Shown here one piece after another: positions 1-5,100 of a stretch of 5,337 bases of DNA. Every line of letters begins with the position of its first letter. The first letter of the stretch is position 1. The notes under the pieces are model-generated. The model saw nothing but the letters and a program-made list of their open reading frames with translations. It did not search any database and was not told the DNA's origin. Source of the stretch: Anaerolineae bacterium (GTDB lineage: Bacteria > Chloroflexota > Anaerolineae > B4-G1 > SLSP01); contig JAGHDT010000595.1 of NCBI GenBank assembly GCA_021159805.1, positions 1 to 5,337 on the forward strand, given 5' to 3'. Position numbers and translations under genes: made by a program.

Positions 1-508
1 CGATGCGATAGGGTGGTGGAATGCGGAGCCCCCAGGGAAGCGTGGTCGGCGGGCCGTAGAGCTCGCGGTTCATATAGTTGCCCCAGCGCCCAATGGATTG
101 CCCCAGGGCCATCCCCGGCACCAGGAAGTCGAGCCACTGCAGGACGTTCAGGCCTCGGCGGACGCAGAAGATGGTGACGCCCAGCGCGCCCCCGATCAGC
201 GCACCGTAGATGCCCAGCCCACCGTTCCAGATGGCGAAGGCCTGCAGGGGGTTCTCTCTGTAGTACGACCATCCCAGCAGGCCGCTGGATGGGCTGGAGA
301 AGACGTGGTAGGCGCGGGCGCCGATCAGCGCCAGGATGACTACCACAATCAGCATATCCCAGATGGTTTCGGGATTCTCGTTCTCCTCCTGGGCAAGCGA
401 GGTCGCTATGCGGGCACCAAGGAGAATGCCCGTGGCAATCAGGAATCCATACCAGTAGACGGCGAGTGGGCCGATTTTGAACAAGACGGGACTGAAGGGT
501 GGTTCCAT
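1..508 (-). CDS. lgt: Prolipoprotein diacylglyceryl transferase, second copy, C-terminus beyond window edge
   Basis: Lgt moves a diacylglyceryl group from phosphatidylglycerol to the lipobox cysteine of prolipoproteins in the inner membrane. Only the N-terminal 169 residues are visible and the frame is open at base 1, so about 100 residues are missing. The start ATG (508-506) has AGGAG (518-514) five bases upstream. Visible marks are the N-terminal membrane segment with WYG (19-21), the GAR motif (63-65), NGGLGIYG (95-102) and the Lgt signature GRWGNYMNRELYG (140-152), with Arg141, Asn144 and Glu149 as the expected catalytic residues. Tyr145 replaces the usual Phe of the signature, and Tyr101 stands where E. 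coli Lgt has His103. By eye it is somewhat more than half identical to the complete lgt in this window, with an insertion near residues 72-78. It is separated from the sulfatase-fold gene by about 490 bp that include a terminator-like hairpin, so it is probably a separate transcription unit. Family assignment is very sure; whether the gene is intact is unknown. Confidence 0.95.
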   Translation of the reverse strand, partial: MEPPFSPVLFKIGPLAVYWYGFLIATGILLGARIATSLAQEENENPETIWDMLIVVVILALIGARAYHVFSSPSSGLLGWSYYRENPLQAFAIWNGGLGIYGALIGGALGVTIFCVRRGLNVLQWLDFLVPGMALGQSIGRWGNYMNRELYGPPTTLPWGLRIPPPYRI

Positions 509-543
509 ATTATCTCCTATTCCGAAAATAACCTTCCGCTCTC

Positions 544-576
544 GGGCCTAAAGGCTTGGCCGCAGGCTTTAGGGCC
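544..576. repeat. Hairpin-forming inverted repeat upstream of left lgt
   Basis: GGGCCTAAAGGCTTG on the left arm can pair with GCAGGCTTTAGGGCC on the right arm with two mismatches around a loop of three bases. It lies about 25 bp upstream of the AGGAG site of the left lgt and touches the outer edge of repeat copy A. Read toward lgt, no T-run follows directly, so it is not a standard intrinsic terminator. It could be a leader stem-loop or the end of the repeat element. Confidence 0.55.
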
Positions 577-675
577 TTCTTCGTGTCGCATTTTCATGCT
601 TGCGCGGTGGGCGGCAGCGAATATGGTGTCTACTTCGAAAACAACTCGCGTCAGATTGCAGCTTCTGCGGACCGC

Positions 676-703
676 GTGCATCAGAATGCGTGCATCAGAA
701 TGC
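676..703. repeat. Perfect 14-bp tandem duplication
   Basis: GTGCATCAGAATGC occurs twice in a row (676-689 and 690-703) in the left arm of repeat copy A. Copy B has the matching sequence once, at about 5222-5235 on the other strand. The duplication is therefore specific to copy A and looks like slippage or a small repair duplication next to the inverted repeat. Confidence 0.9.
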
Positions 704-705
704 CG

Positions 706-798
706 GCGTCTTGCCCGCTCTGCTTCCGAGAGCCCGAAGTGCGCAGCAGCCCTATGAACATCGCAGTTGCGGCTGGCGCGAAGATGCGGGCGAGACGC
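706..798. repeat. Core of repeat copy A bounded by 13-bp inverted repeats
   Basis: GCGTCTTGCCCGC (706-718) and GCGGGCGAGACGC (786-798) are inverted repeats with one mismatch around a 67-bp centre. The symmetry extends outward: GGACCGCGTGCATCAGAA (669-686) mirrors the sequence ending at 822, interrupted by the 14-bp duplication. A single-stranded copy could fold into a long stem. Copy B has a core of the same design but a shorter left arm. Confidence 0.85.
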
Positions 799-940
799 CG
801 GGCCTTCTGATGCCCGCGGTCCAAGACGACACGTCGCACCGCTGTTCCGAGAATAGCCTGCCATCATCGCCGCTGGGGCCGGTGTTAGCCCCGACTGCGT
901 CGGAGGTCCATGCCCCTTGCCGAACGCTCGACACAAAGAC

Positions 941-962
941 GGGCTCGGTGAGACACCGGCCC
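941..962 (-). terminator. Probable intrinsic terminator of the four-gene unit
   Basis: GGGC (941-944) and CGGTG (946-950) pair with CACCG (954-958) and GCCC (959-962), with a three-base loop and one bulged T. On the minus strand the stem lies 32 bp after the TAA of the sulfatase-fold gene and is followed by GTCTTTGTGT, a modest T-rich tail. Position and shape fit a terminator; the weak tail keeps this tentative. Confidence 0.5.
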
Positions 963-994
963 GAGCAGATCTGAGGCTAGAATGACTCTTGTGC

Positions 995-2587
995 TTACTC
1001 GATATAGCCCAGGCGACGCAATCGCTCGCCGAGCTGTTTGTCGCCCGCCAGCTGTGCCTGGAATCCATCAGAAAGGTGTCGGGTTCCCCGTGATTTGGCC
1101 TTTACCACCAGGCCATCCAGCTTCCGGTGCAATCGGGTTGCCAGCTCAGGTTGTGCTGCGATCCGGTTCTCAAGTTCCGCGGGATCGCGGCTCACATCGA
1201 AGAGCTCGGATGGCGCACCATCGATGGTGACGAGCTTGTGCGACCCCTCGTAGATTGTACGCCGGATGGACCGGCAGCCAAATAGATGGACCGCCTCAGG
1301 GTTACGCTGTTCGATGAGCTGCACCAGCGTGATCGGCGGATAGGCCTCAGCCCAGACGGGATCTTGCACCGTGCTCTGCCCGTTGAGGCTGTTACGCAGT
1401 GATTGCCGCGCGGCATCTGCGGCAGCTCTGTCATCCGCCCTGCGCTGCGGTTCCACGCCGGATGCTTCCAGGAGTGTGTGGAAGATGCGGCGGGTCGATA
1501 CGGCCCGGCCCATACGCTTTCCCTCGGGGAAGCCAGGGGGATAGCGGACCATGAGCGGCACCCTGACGAGGTCTTCGTAGACGACGAGGGAGTGGCCAAT
1601 GTAGTGATGATGGTCGAGGCCCTCCCCGTGGTCGCTGGTGATGATGACCATCGTGTCATCACGAATGGCCGGCTGATCCAGATAGCTGAGCAGCGACTGG
1701 AGCAGGTGGTCCTCGTAGGCGACCTCGGCGTTGTACATCTCATTGAGGACCCGGTGCTGGGCCTCGGTGAAGGGCTCGGTGACCGGTGCGATCCAGTCGT
1801 AGGTGCGGTAGTTGAACGCGCGCATAAAGGCCCGGGCCTCACGATCGTGGTGGTACGTCGGGGCGAACCTGCGACTGAACGAGGGAGGCGCGCGGTAGGG
1901 TAGGTGGGTCTCCATCAAGTTCAGGTAGATAAAGATCGGCTGCCGGTCCTCTCTGCCGTGGTGCCGGCTCAGCGTCGCCACCACGTCCTGAATGGATTGA
2001 TGTGTGTTTCCCTTGAAGTTGATATTGCGCTCCCACATCGCGACCAGCCAGGGCTGGAGTACGAAGTTCAGCAGGGCACTGTCGCGCGTGAAGACCGACT
2101 GAATGGGCCCGTTGAATCGGCTGATCTGTTTGTGCAGCCACGCCTTGGACCGCTGGAATCGATCCGCACGCCGTCCGGATGTGTCCGGCCGGTTGGGCAG
2201 TACGCCCCCATAGTTGTAGAATTCCTGGAATCCGCGGTCCAGATCGTTCTCGACCACGCCCAGGAGCGGGTTGTTGCAGAATCCGGCGGTGCGATAGCCG
2301 CCGGCGGAGAGGTGTTCGGCCAGCGTCGGGTAGGCTGTGCTGTGTTTGTCGAAAATCTGCGTGGTCCCGTGGGCAGAGGGCTGCTCACCGGTGAAGAGCG
2401 AGCCGTGCGCCGGGATCGTCCACTGCGCCGGAGAGATAGCACGTTCGAACAACACGCCCTTCTCCGCGAACGCATCAAGGTGCGGTGTGGTCTCTGCAGG
2501 GTGCCCATAACACGAGAGCCGGTCGGCCCGGAGTGTGTCGAGCACGATGAAGACAATATCTGGTCGCTGAGGGCGGTTCGACATCAT
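995..2587 (-). CDS. Sulfatase/alkaline-phosphatase-fold hydrolase or transferase with Thr at the nucleophile site
   Basis: This 530-residue protein has the layout of the sulfatase family (PF00884). Near the N-terminus, PDIVFIVLDTLRADRLSCYG (9-28) supplies the metal-binding Asp17. WTIPAHGSLFTG (56-67) is the nucleophile motif, METHLPY (225-231) follows, SDHGEG (318-323) and GHS (331-333) are metal-binding motifs, and LFDVSRDPAELEN (462-474) is the usual C-terminal block. True sulfatases have Cys or Ser in a C/S-x-P-x-R motif, which becomes formylglycine. Here the site reads Thr57-Ile-Pro-Ala-His, so formylglycine chemistry is unlikely and Thr57 is the probable nucleophile, as in phosphoethanolamine and phosphoglycerol transferases of the same superfamily. 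Unlike those enzymes it has no N-terminal membrane segments, and I see no signal peptide, so it appears cytoplasmic. The first ATG (2587-2585) overlaps the lgt stop as TGATG; GGAGG is about 20 bp away, so translation is probably coupled to lgt. A second ATG follows at once. Fold is sure; substrate is unknown. Confidence 0.93.
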   Translation of the reverse strand: MMSNRPQRPDIVFIVLDTLRADRLSCYGHPAETTPHLDAFAEKGVLFERAISPAQWTIPAHGSLFTGEQPSAHGTTQIFDKHSTAYPTLAEHLSAGGYRTAGFCNNPLLGVVENDLDRGFQEFYNYGGVLPNRPDTSGRRADRFQRSKAWLHKQISRFNGPIQSVFTRDSALLNFVLQPWLVAMWERNINFKGNTHQSIQDVVATLSRHHGREDRQPIFIYLNLMETHLPYRAPPSFSRRFAPTYHHDREARAFMRAFNYRTYDWIAPVTEPFTEAQHRVLNEMYNAEVAYEDHLLQSLLSYLDQPAIRDDTMVIITSDHGEGLDHHHYIGHSLVVYEDLVRVPLMVRYPPGFPEGKRMGRAVSTRRIFHTLLEASGVEPQRRADDRAAADAARQSLRNSLNGQSTVQDPVWAEAYPPITLVQLIEQRNPEAVHLFGCRSIRRTIYEGSHKLVTIDGAPSELFDVSRDPAELENRIAAQPELATRLHRKLDGLVVKAKSRGTRHLSDGFQAQLAGDKQLGERLRRLGYIE

Positions 2588-3390
2588 CAGGCGGCGCGCT
2601 GAGCCGGCCTCCAGGGTTGGTAGCGCACTATCAAGTAGATGGCTCCAATCGCGGCAAAGACGATTGCCGGGCTTTGTGCCGAGGTGCCATCGGTGCGCCA
2701 GTAGTCCATTAGGAAGCGGATGATAGAGTAGCCGATCAGATAGCCGGCGACGAGCGTCCCGTCCTTCATCGAATCACGGAACCGGACGGCGATCCAGACG
2801 AGGAGCAGACACAGCAGCAGGTTGGCGATCGACTCGTAGAGGAAGTTGGCGTGAAAGAGCGTCTCCGGCGGGTACTGGGCCAGGTCGTTGTATGGGGGCA
2901 CCCGGAACTGCAGCGGGATATCCAGCCCCCAGGGCATCGTGGTCGGCGGGCCGTAGAGCTCTCGATTGATGAAGTTGCCCCATCGCCCAATAGCGTGCCC
3001 CATGGCCATACCCGGTGCGGCGAAGTCCAGAAGGTGCCAGGGACGCGTTTTTGTGGCACGCGCATAGCCGAAGACGCCCAGCGCTCCGCCCACGATCGCG
3101 CCGTAGATCCGGAGGCCACCCTCCCAGATGTAGAACGCACTGGCAAGGTGCTCTTTGAAGTAGGCCCAGTGCGGCGGCACGAGCACGTATTCAATGCGCG
3201 CTCCGATGATACCGGCGATGACGGCGACCATCAACATGTCCCAGATGCGATCGGGATCCTCCCCTGCCTTTTTCGCCAGGTAGGTCGCGACCTGCGTCCC
3301 CAGCAAGATGCCGGTCACCACAAGCAGGCCGTACCAGTGGACTGTGATGGGACCAATGTGGAAGAGTATCGGATTAACGGGTGGGATCAT
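2587..3390 (-). CDS. lgt: Prolipoprotein diacylglyceryl transferase, complete copy
   Basis: This 267-residue multipass membrane enzyme, of normal family length, lipidates the lipobox cysteine of prolipoproteins. It carries the full signature GRWGNFINRELYG (135-147) with Arg136, Asn139 and Glu144. The C-terminal block is Tyr221, Arg225 and Asp229, spaced like E. coli Tyr235, Arg239 and Glu243. Tyr96 in GGLRIYG occupies the place of E. coli His103, as in the other copy; such Tyr/Trp variants are known in other phyla, so this alone does not argue against activity. I chose the ATG at 3390-3388 because GGAGG lies five bases upstream and the Lgt homology begins with MIPPVNP. A GTG at 3420 in the same frame would add ten residues made only of repeat sequence. 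The stop overlaps the next gene's ATG. It probably shares a transcript with the DUF2085 gene, 124 bp upstream, since no terminator is visible in the gap. Confidence 0.96.
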   Translation of the reverse strand: MIPPVNPILFHIGPITVHWYGLLVVTGILLGTQVATYLAKKAGEDPDRIWDMLMVAVIAGIIGARIEYVLVPPHWAYFKEHLASAFYIWEGGLRIYGAIVGGALGVFGYARATKTRPWHLLDFAAPGMAMGHAIGRWGNFINRELYGPPTTMPWGLDIPLQFRVPPYNDLAQYPPETLFHANFLYESIANLLLCLLLVWIAVRFRDSMKDGTLVAGYLIGYSIIRFLMDYWRTDGTSAQSPAIVFAAIGAIYLIVRYQPWRPAQRAA

Positions 3391-3395
3391 GAAAG

Positions 3396-3400
3396 CCTCC
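3396..3400 (-). promoter_or_regulatory. Ribosome binding site that fixes the lgt start
   Basis: GGAGG sits five bases before the ATG at 3390. It directly abuts the heptad repeat array that begins at 3401, so mRNA from the array lies immediately upstream of the ribosome landing site. It favours this ATG over the in-frame GTG at 3420. Confidence 0.85.
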
Positions 3401-3506
3401 AGTCGAAAGTCGAAAGTCACAAGTCAAGAGTCAAAAGTCGCAAGTCGAAAGTTGCACGTTGCACGTTTTAACGTTTGAACGTCTGCTGAACGCTGAACGC
3501 TGATCG
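3401..3506. repeat. Heptanucleotide repeat array between the DUF2085 gene and lgt
   Basis: The + strand reads in 7-bp units. AGTCGAA-type units run from 3401 to 3449: AGTCGAA twice, AGTCACA, AGTCAAG, AGTCAAA, AGTCGCA and AGTCGAA. Then come AGTTGCA, CGTTGCA and CGTTTTA (3450-3470), a 15-bp linker (3471-3485), and CTGAACG, CTGAACG and CTGATCG (3486-3506). The phase holds for ten units, shifts by one base across the linker, and holds again for three. It fills most of the 124-bp gap. I recall similar heptad strings from intergenic DNA of environmental bacteria, but cannot verify this here. It encodes no credible protein. A role as a leader, spacer or passive repeat is open. Confidence 0.9.
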
Positions 3507-3514
3507 CTGCCGTT

Positions 3515-4285
3515 TTACCATCCGTACTTCTCGTGGAGGGTGCTGCGGACGTCGTCGAAATACTCACCGAGATAGGGGTAGCCCACGCCGATGACGCCGA
3601 ATCCGAAGAGCGCACCGGTCAGCGTGCGCAGCGCCGGGATCGTCTCGAAAGGTCGGTCCAGCACGCCCGGCAGGAACTGCCAGACCGCGTAGGAAATCCA
3701 CTGTACGCCGCCGTCCAACATCATCGGTAGTATGCCAAAGGTGAAGTAGAGCCACAGCGGCATCGGTGGAACTCTGGTGAACCGGCGCACCACGCCGTAG
3801 ATCGTGCCGGCGATAGCCATCATACCATAGATCGCCACGTCGCGTTGGCAGAGGGCCACTTTGTAGCCGGCGTCCGCGGACCCGACATAGCGACGGAGCG
3901 CGTTCATCTCCAGGATCGAAATGGGCTCGCGGAGCGGATGCGCCAGGGCATCGCCATACAGGAACCAGGATCGGAAGGGGTACTGGTGGCAGAAAGGCCT
4001 GTAGAAGGCGTAGATGGCACCTGCGGCCCGTTCAGCCCCCGCGTGCATCAGGACTGGGGCGGCAAAGGTCCCGCCCAGATAGAGCAGAATCAGAAAGGTG
4101 AAGAGGCCTACCCAGTGGGTCGCGAGCCAGAAGACACCGTGGTTTAGCCGGAGGAGTGTCGTGCGCCGGCTCTGCTCGTGTTGTTCGGTCGGATGCCCGG
4201 CAATGCGCTGCCGGGCCTCTTGGATGATCTCCTCGGCCGTCAGCGGCTCGCCCTGTTGGCCTTTGTCTACAGTCCCAGGTCCCAA
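3515..4285 (-). CDS. DUF2085 family membrane protein
   Basis: The protein has about 256 residues and unknown biochemical function. A charged, probably cytoplasmic N-terminus (1-48) is followed by four or five hydrophobic segments (about 52-72, 74-94, 150-168, 177-195 and 217-238) and a short polar tail. The DUF2085 pattern is visible as FCHQYPFRSWFLYG (98-111), then CQRDVAIYG (146-154) and DGGVQWISY (191-199). Cys99, His100, Arg105, Ser106, Cys146, Asp191 and Gln195 are the likely conserved residues. The start is probably TTG (4285-4283), with GAGAGGGGG ending five bases upstream. It lies inside the end of ccdA and gives a 19-bp overlap, so the two genes are almost certainly co-transcribed and coupled. 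No ATG or GTG alternative is seen close by. Pairing with a thiol-electron carrier suggests a redox or metal role for the two Cys residues; this is inference. Family assignment is good and function is not known. Confidence 0.87.
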   Translation of the reverse strand: MGPGTVDKGQQGEPLTAEEIIQEARQRIAGHPTEQHEQSRRTTLLRLNHGVFWLATHWVGLFTFLILLYLGGTFAAPVLMHAGAERAAGAIYAFYRPFCHQYPFRSWFLYGDALAHPLREPISILEMNALRRYVGSADAGYKVALCQRDVAIYGMMAIAGTIYGVVRRFTRVPPMPLWLYFTFGILPMMLDGGVQWISYAVWQFLPGVLDRPFETIPALRTLTGALFGFGVIGVGYPYLGEYFDDVRSTLHEKYGW

Positions 4286-4998
4286 CCTAACCCCCTCTCC
4301 TCAAGCCAAAGCCCGATGGATGCGAAGCTGTCGGTGATCAGGATGATGCCCACGAGTATGATCAGCACCCCGGTGACCTTCTGGATCACTGGCTGATAGG
4401 GTGCTAACTTGCGGATGAACTTGCCGGCACGGTCAACCAGGAGTGCCGCCAAGATGAAGGGAATGCCCATGCCCGCAGAATAGGCGAGCAGCAGGAGCAG
4501 CCCTCTCAGCAGCGTAGCTTGATCGGCGCTTAGGACCAGGATGCTGGAGAGCACCGGACCCACGCAGGGCGTCCACCCGGCGCCGAAGGCAAGCCCTGTG
4601 AGCAGCGATGACGCATAGCCCCAGTCCGCTCGTCTCTTGACCGAGAGCTGTGATTGGCGGTCGAAGAGCGAGATGTGCAAGGCCCCTGCCAGCGTCAGGC
4701 CGAAGAGGATCATCAGCGCTCCGCCCAGATACCTCAGCCAGTCGCCTCGTACCCATCTGCCGAGTGCGCCGGCGGCAGTGCCCAGGAGCACGAAGACGAT
4801 GGTGAAGCCAAGCACGAAGGAGAGGGCATGCATCACAATGTGGCTGCGCGTCTTGGCATCCACGCTCCCGGACGAACCCACGGTGTAGCCGCTGAGGTAG
4901 CTGAGATAGGCGGGCACAAGCGGCAGGACACAGGGCGCGAGGAATGAAGCCATTCCTGCCAGAAATGCGAGGCCGATGTTGACTTGATCTGGTAGCAT
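4267..4998 (-). CDS. ccdA: CcdA/DsbD-like transmembrane thiol electron carrier
   Basis: This 243-residue protein of the CcdA family (PF02683) passes reducing equivalents from cytoplasmic thioredoxin across the membrane to extracytoplasmic thiol proteins, classically for cytochrome c maturation. Six hydrophobic segments are visible (about 8-37, 56-78, 88-110, 128-155, 163-188 and 204-226). The two redox cysteines are in place: Cys23 in SFLAPCVLPLVPAYLSYLSG, and Cys145 in GWTPCVGP. Length and layout are typical. The ATG (4998-4996) has a rather distant AAGGA (5013-5009), about ten bases upstream. It is the first gene of the unit and follows a strong promoter-like sequence. No partner thioredoxin-like protein (ResA, TlpA or CcmG) and no haem lyase is next to it here, so the acceptor must be encoded elsewhere or be one of the neighbours. 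The symbol is used for the family, not for a proven role in cytochrome c assembly. Confidence 0.93.
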   Translation of the reverse strand: MLPDQVNIGLAFLAGMASFLAPCVLPLVPAYLSYLSGYTVGSSGSVDAKTRSHIVMHALSFVLGFTIVFVLLGTAAGALGRWVRGDWLRYLGGALMILFGLTLAGALHISLFDRQSQLSVKRRADWGYASSLLTGLAFGAGWTPCVGPVLSSILVLSADQATLLRGLLLLLAYSAGMGIPFILAALLVDRAGKFIRKLAPYQPVIQKVTGVLIILVGIILITDSFASIGLWLEERGLGWDLGL

Positions 4999-5038
4999 TG
5001 GGATATTTTCCTTGTGAATCTCGTCCGCTCAAGAACGC

Positions 5039-5066
5039 ATTATACCATCCAGGGTGCTATGGTCCA
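5039..5066 (-). promoter_or_regulatory. Sigma-70-type extended -10 promoter of the ccdA unit
   Basis: On the minus strand a perfect TATAAT (5044-5039) is preceded by TGG (5047-5045), which is the TGn extended -10 motif. A TGGACC hexamer (5066-5061) lies 16 bp upstream and matches four of six bases of TTGACA. A start site near 5032 would give a leader of about 34 bases before the ccdA ATG. This is the only strong promoter-like match I found in the window. Confidence 0.75.
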
Positions 5067-5068
5067 GC

Positions 5069-5077
5069 GGGGGGGGG
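5069..5077. repeat. Homopolymer of nine G
   Basis: Nine G on the + strand (nine C in the direction of ccdA transcription) end two bases upstream of the -35 hexamer. Tracts of this length are prone to slippage in vivo and to miscounting by some sequencing platforms, so the exact count is uncertain. Confidence 0.9.
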
Positions 5078-5100
5078 CAAGCCAGACCCCTCTTTCTTTA

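Larger units (their letters stand above)
575..835. repeat. Dispersed repeat element, copy A
   Basis: This stretch matches 5101-5337 in three blocks. The left flank (about 575-700) matches 5218-5337 in reverse complement; the best 45 bp, around the shared TTTTCGAAGTAG, differ at about 6 positions. The centre (706-798) matches 5124-5217 in the same orientation at roughly 80%. The right flank (about 814-833) matches 5104-5123 in reverse complement with 2 differences in 20. The flanks therefore agree with one orientation of the other copy and the centre with the opposite one. No transposase or other protein is encoded, so it is non-autonomous or a passive intergenic repeat. The outer boundaries are approximate because only two copies are visible and copy B leaves the window. 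Confidence 0.8.
509..994. other. Gene-free intergenic region
   Basis: This 486-bp stretch holds no convincing gene. From left to right it contains the lgt ribosome binding site, a hairpin (544-576), repeat element copy A (575-835) with its inverted-repeat-bounded core, about 100 bp without an assigned function that include a small hairpin (CCGAC at 891-895 pairing with GTCGG at 899-903), and the probable terminator of the sulfatase-fold gene (941-962). Open frames cross it on both strands, but they resemble no family I recognise and are explained by the GC-rich repeat. I found no convincing -35/-10 pair for the left lgt. Confidence 0.7.

Noticed and set aside
98..757. Long open frame on the + strand (about 219 codons)
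   Set aside because: It lies opposite the left lgt, whose protein is clearly recognisable, and then runs into the repeat element. Its translation has no family resemblance.
706..798. Inverted repeats with spacer read as the start of a CRISPR array or an insertion sequence
   Set aside because: There is only one unit per location, no regular direct repeats with unique spacers, no transposase frame and no clear target-site duplication.
556..810. Conserved peptide: FENNSRQIAASADRVHQNA here and FENSSRRIAVSADRVHQNA on the minus strand within 5040-5306
   Set aside because: The match follows from the repeat flank shared at the DNA level. Of five differing codons, three change the amino acid, so there is no sign of protein-level selection, and the reading frames diverge at the inverted core.
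517..1068. Minus-strand open frame of about 183 codons across the intergenic region
   Set aside because: It spans the repeat element and the terminator hairpin and overlaps the end of the sulfatase-fold gene in another frame. The translation is Arg/Ser/Ala-rich, with no recognisable domain.
1403..2602. Two long + strand open frames opposite the sulfatase-fold gene
   Set aside because: They are antisense shadows of a well-supported gene in GC-rich DNA, without family motifs.
3391..3420. Ten-residue N-terminal extension of lgt from a GTG at 3420
   Set aside because: The extension is translated heptad repeat, no ribosome binding site precedes it, and the ATG at 3390 has an ideally spaced GGAGG.
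3424..3615. Small open frames reading through the heptad array, giving K/S/R-rich or TFDS-ending peptides
   Set aside because: They are the product of a 7-bp repeat read in frame; there is no start signal and no conserved domain.
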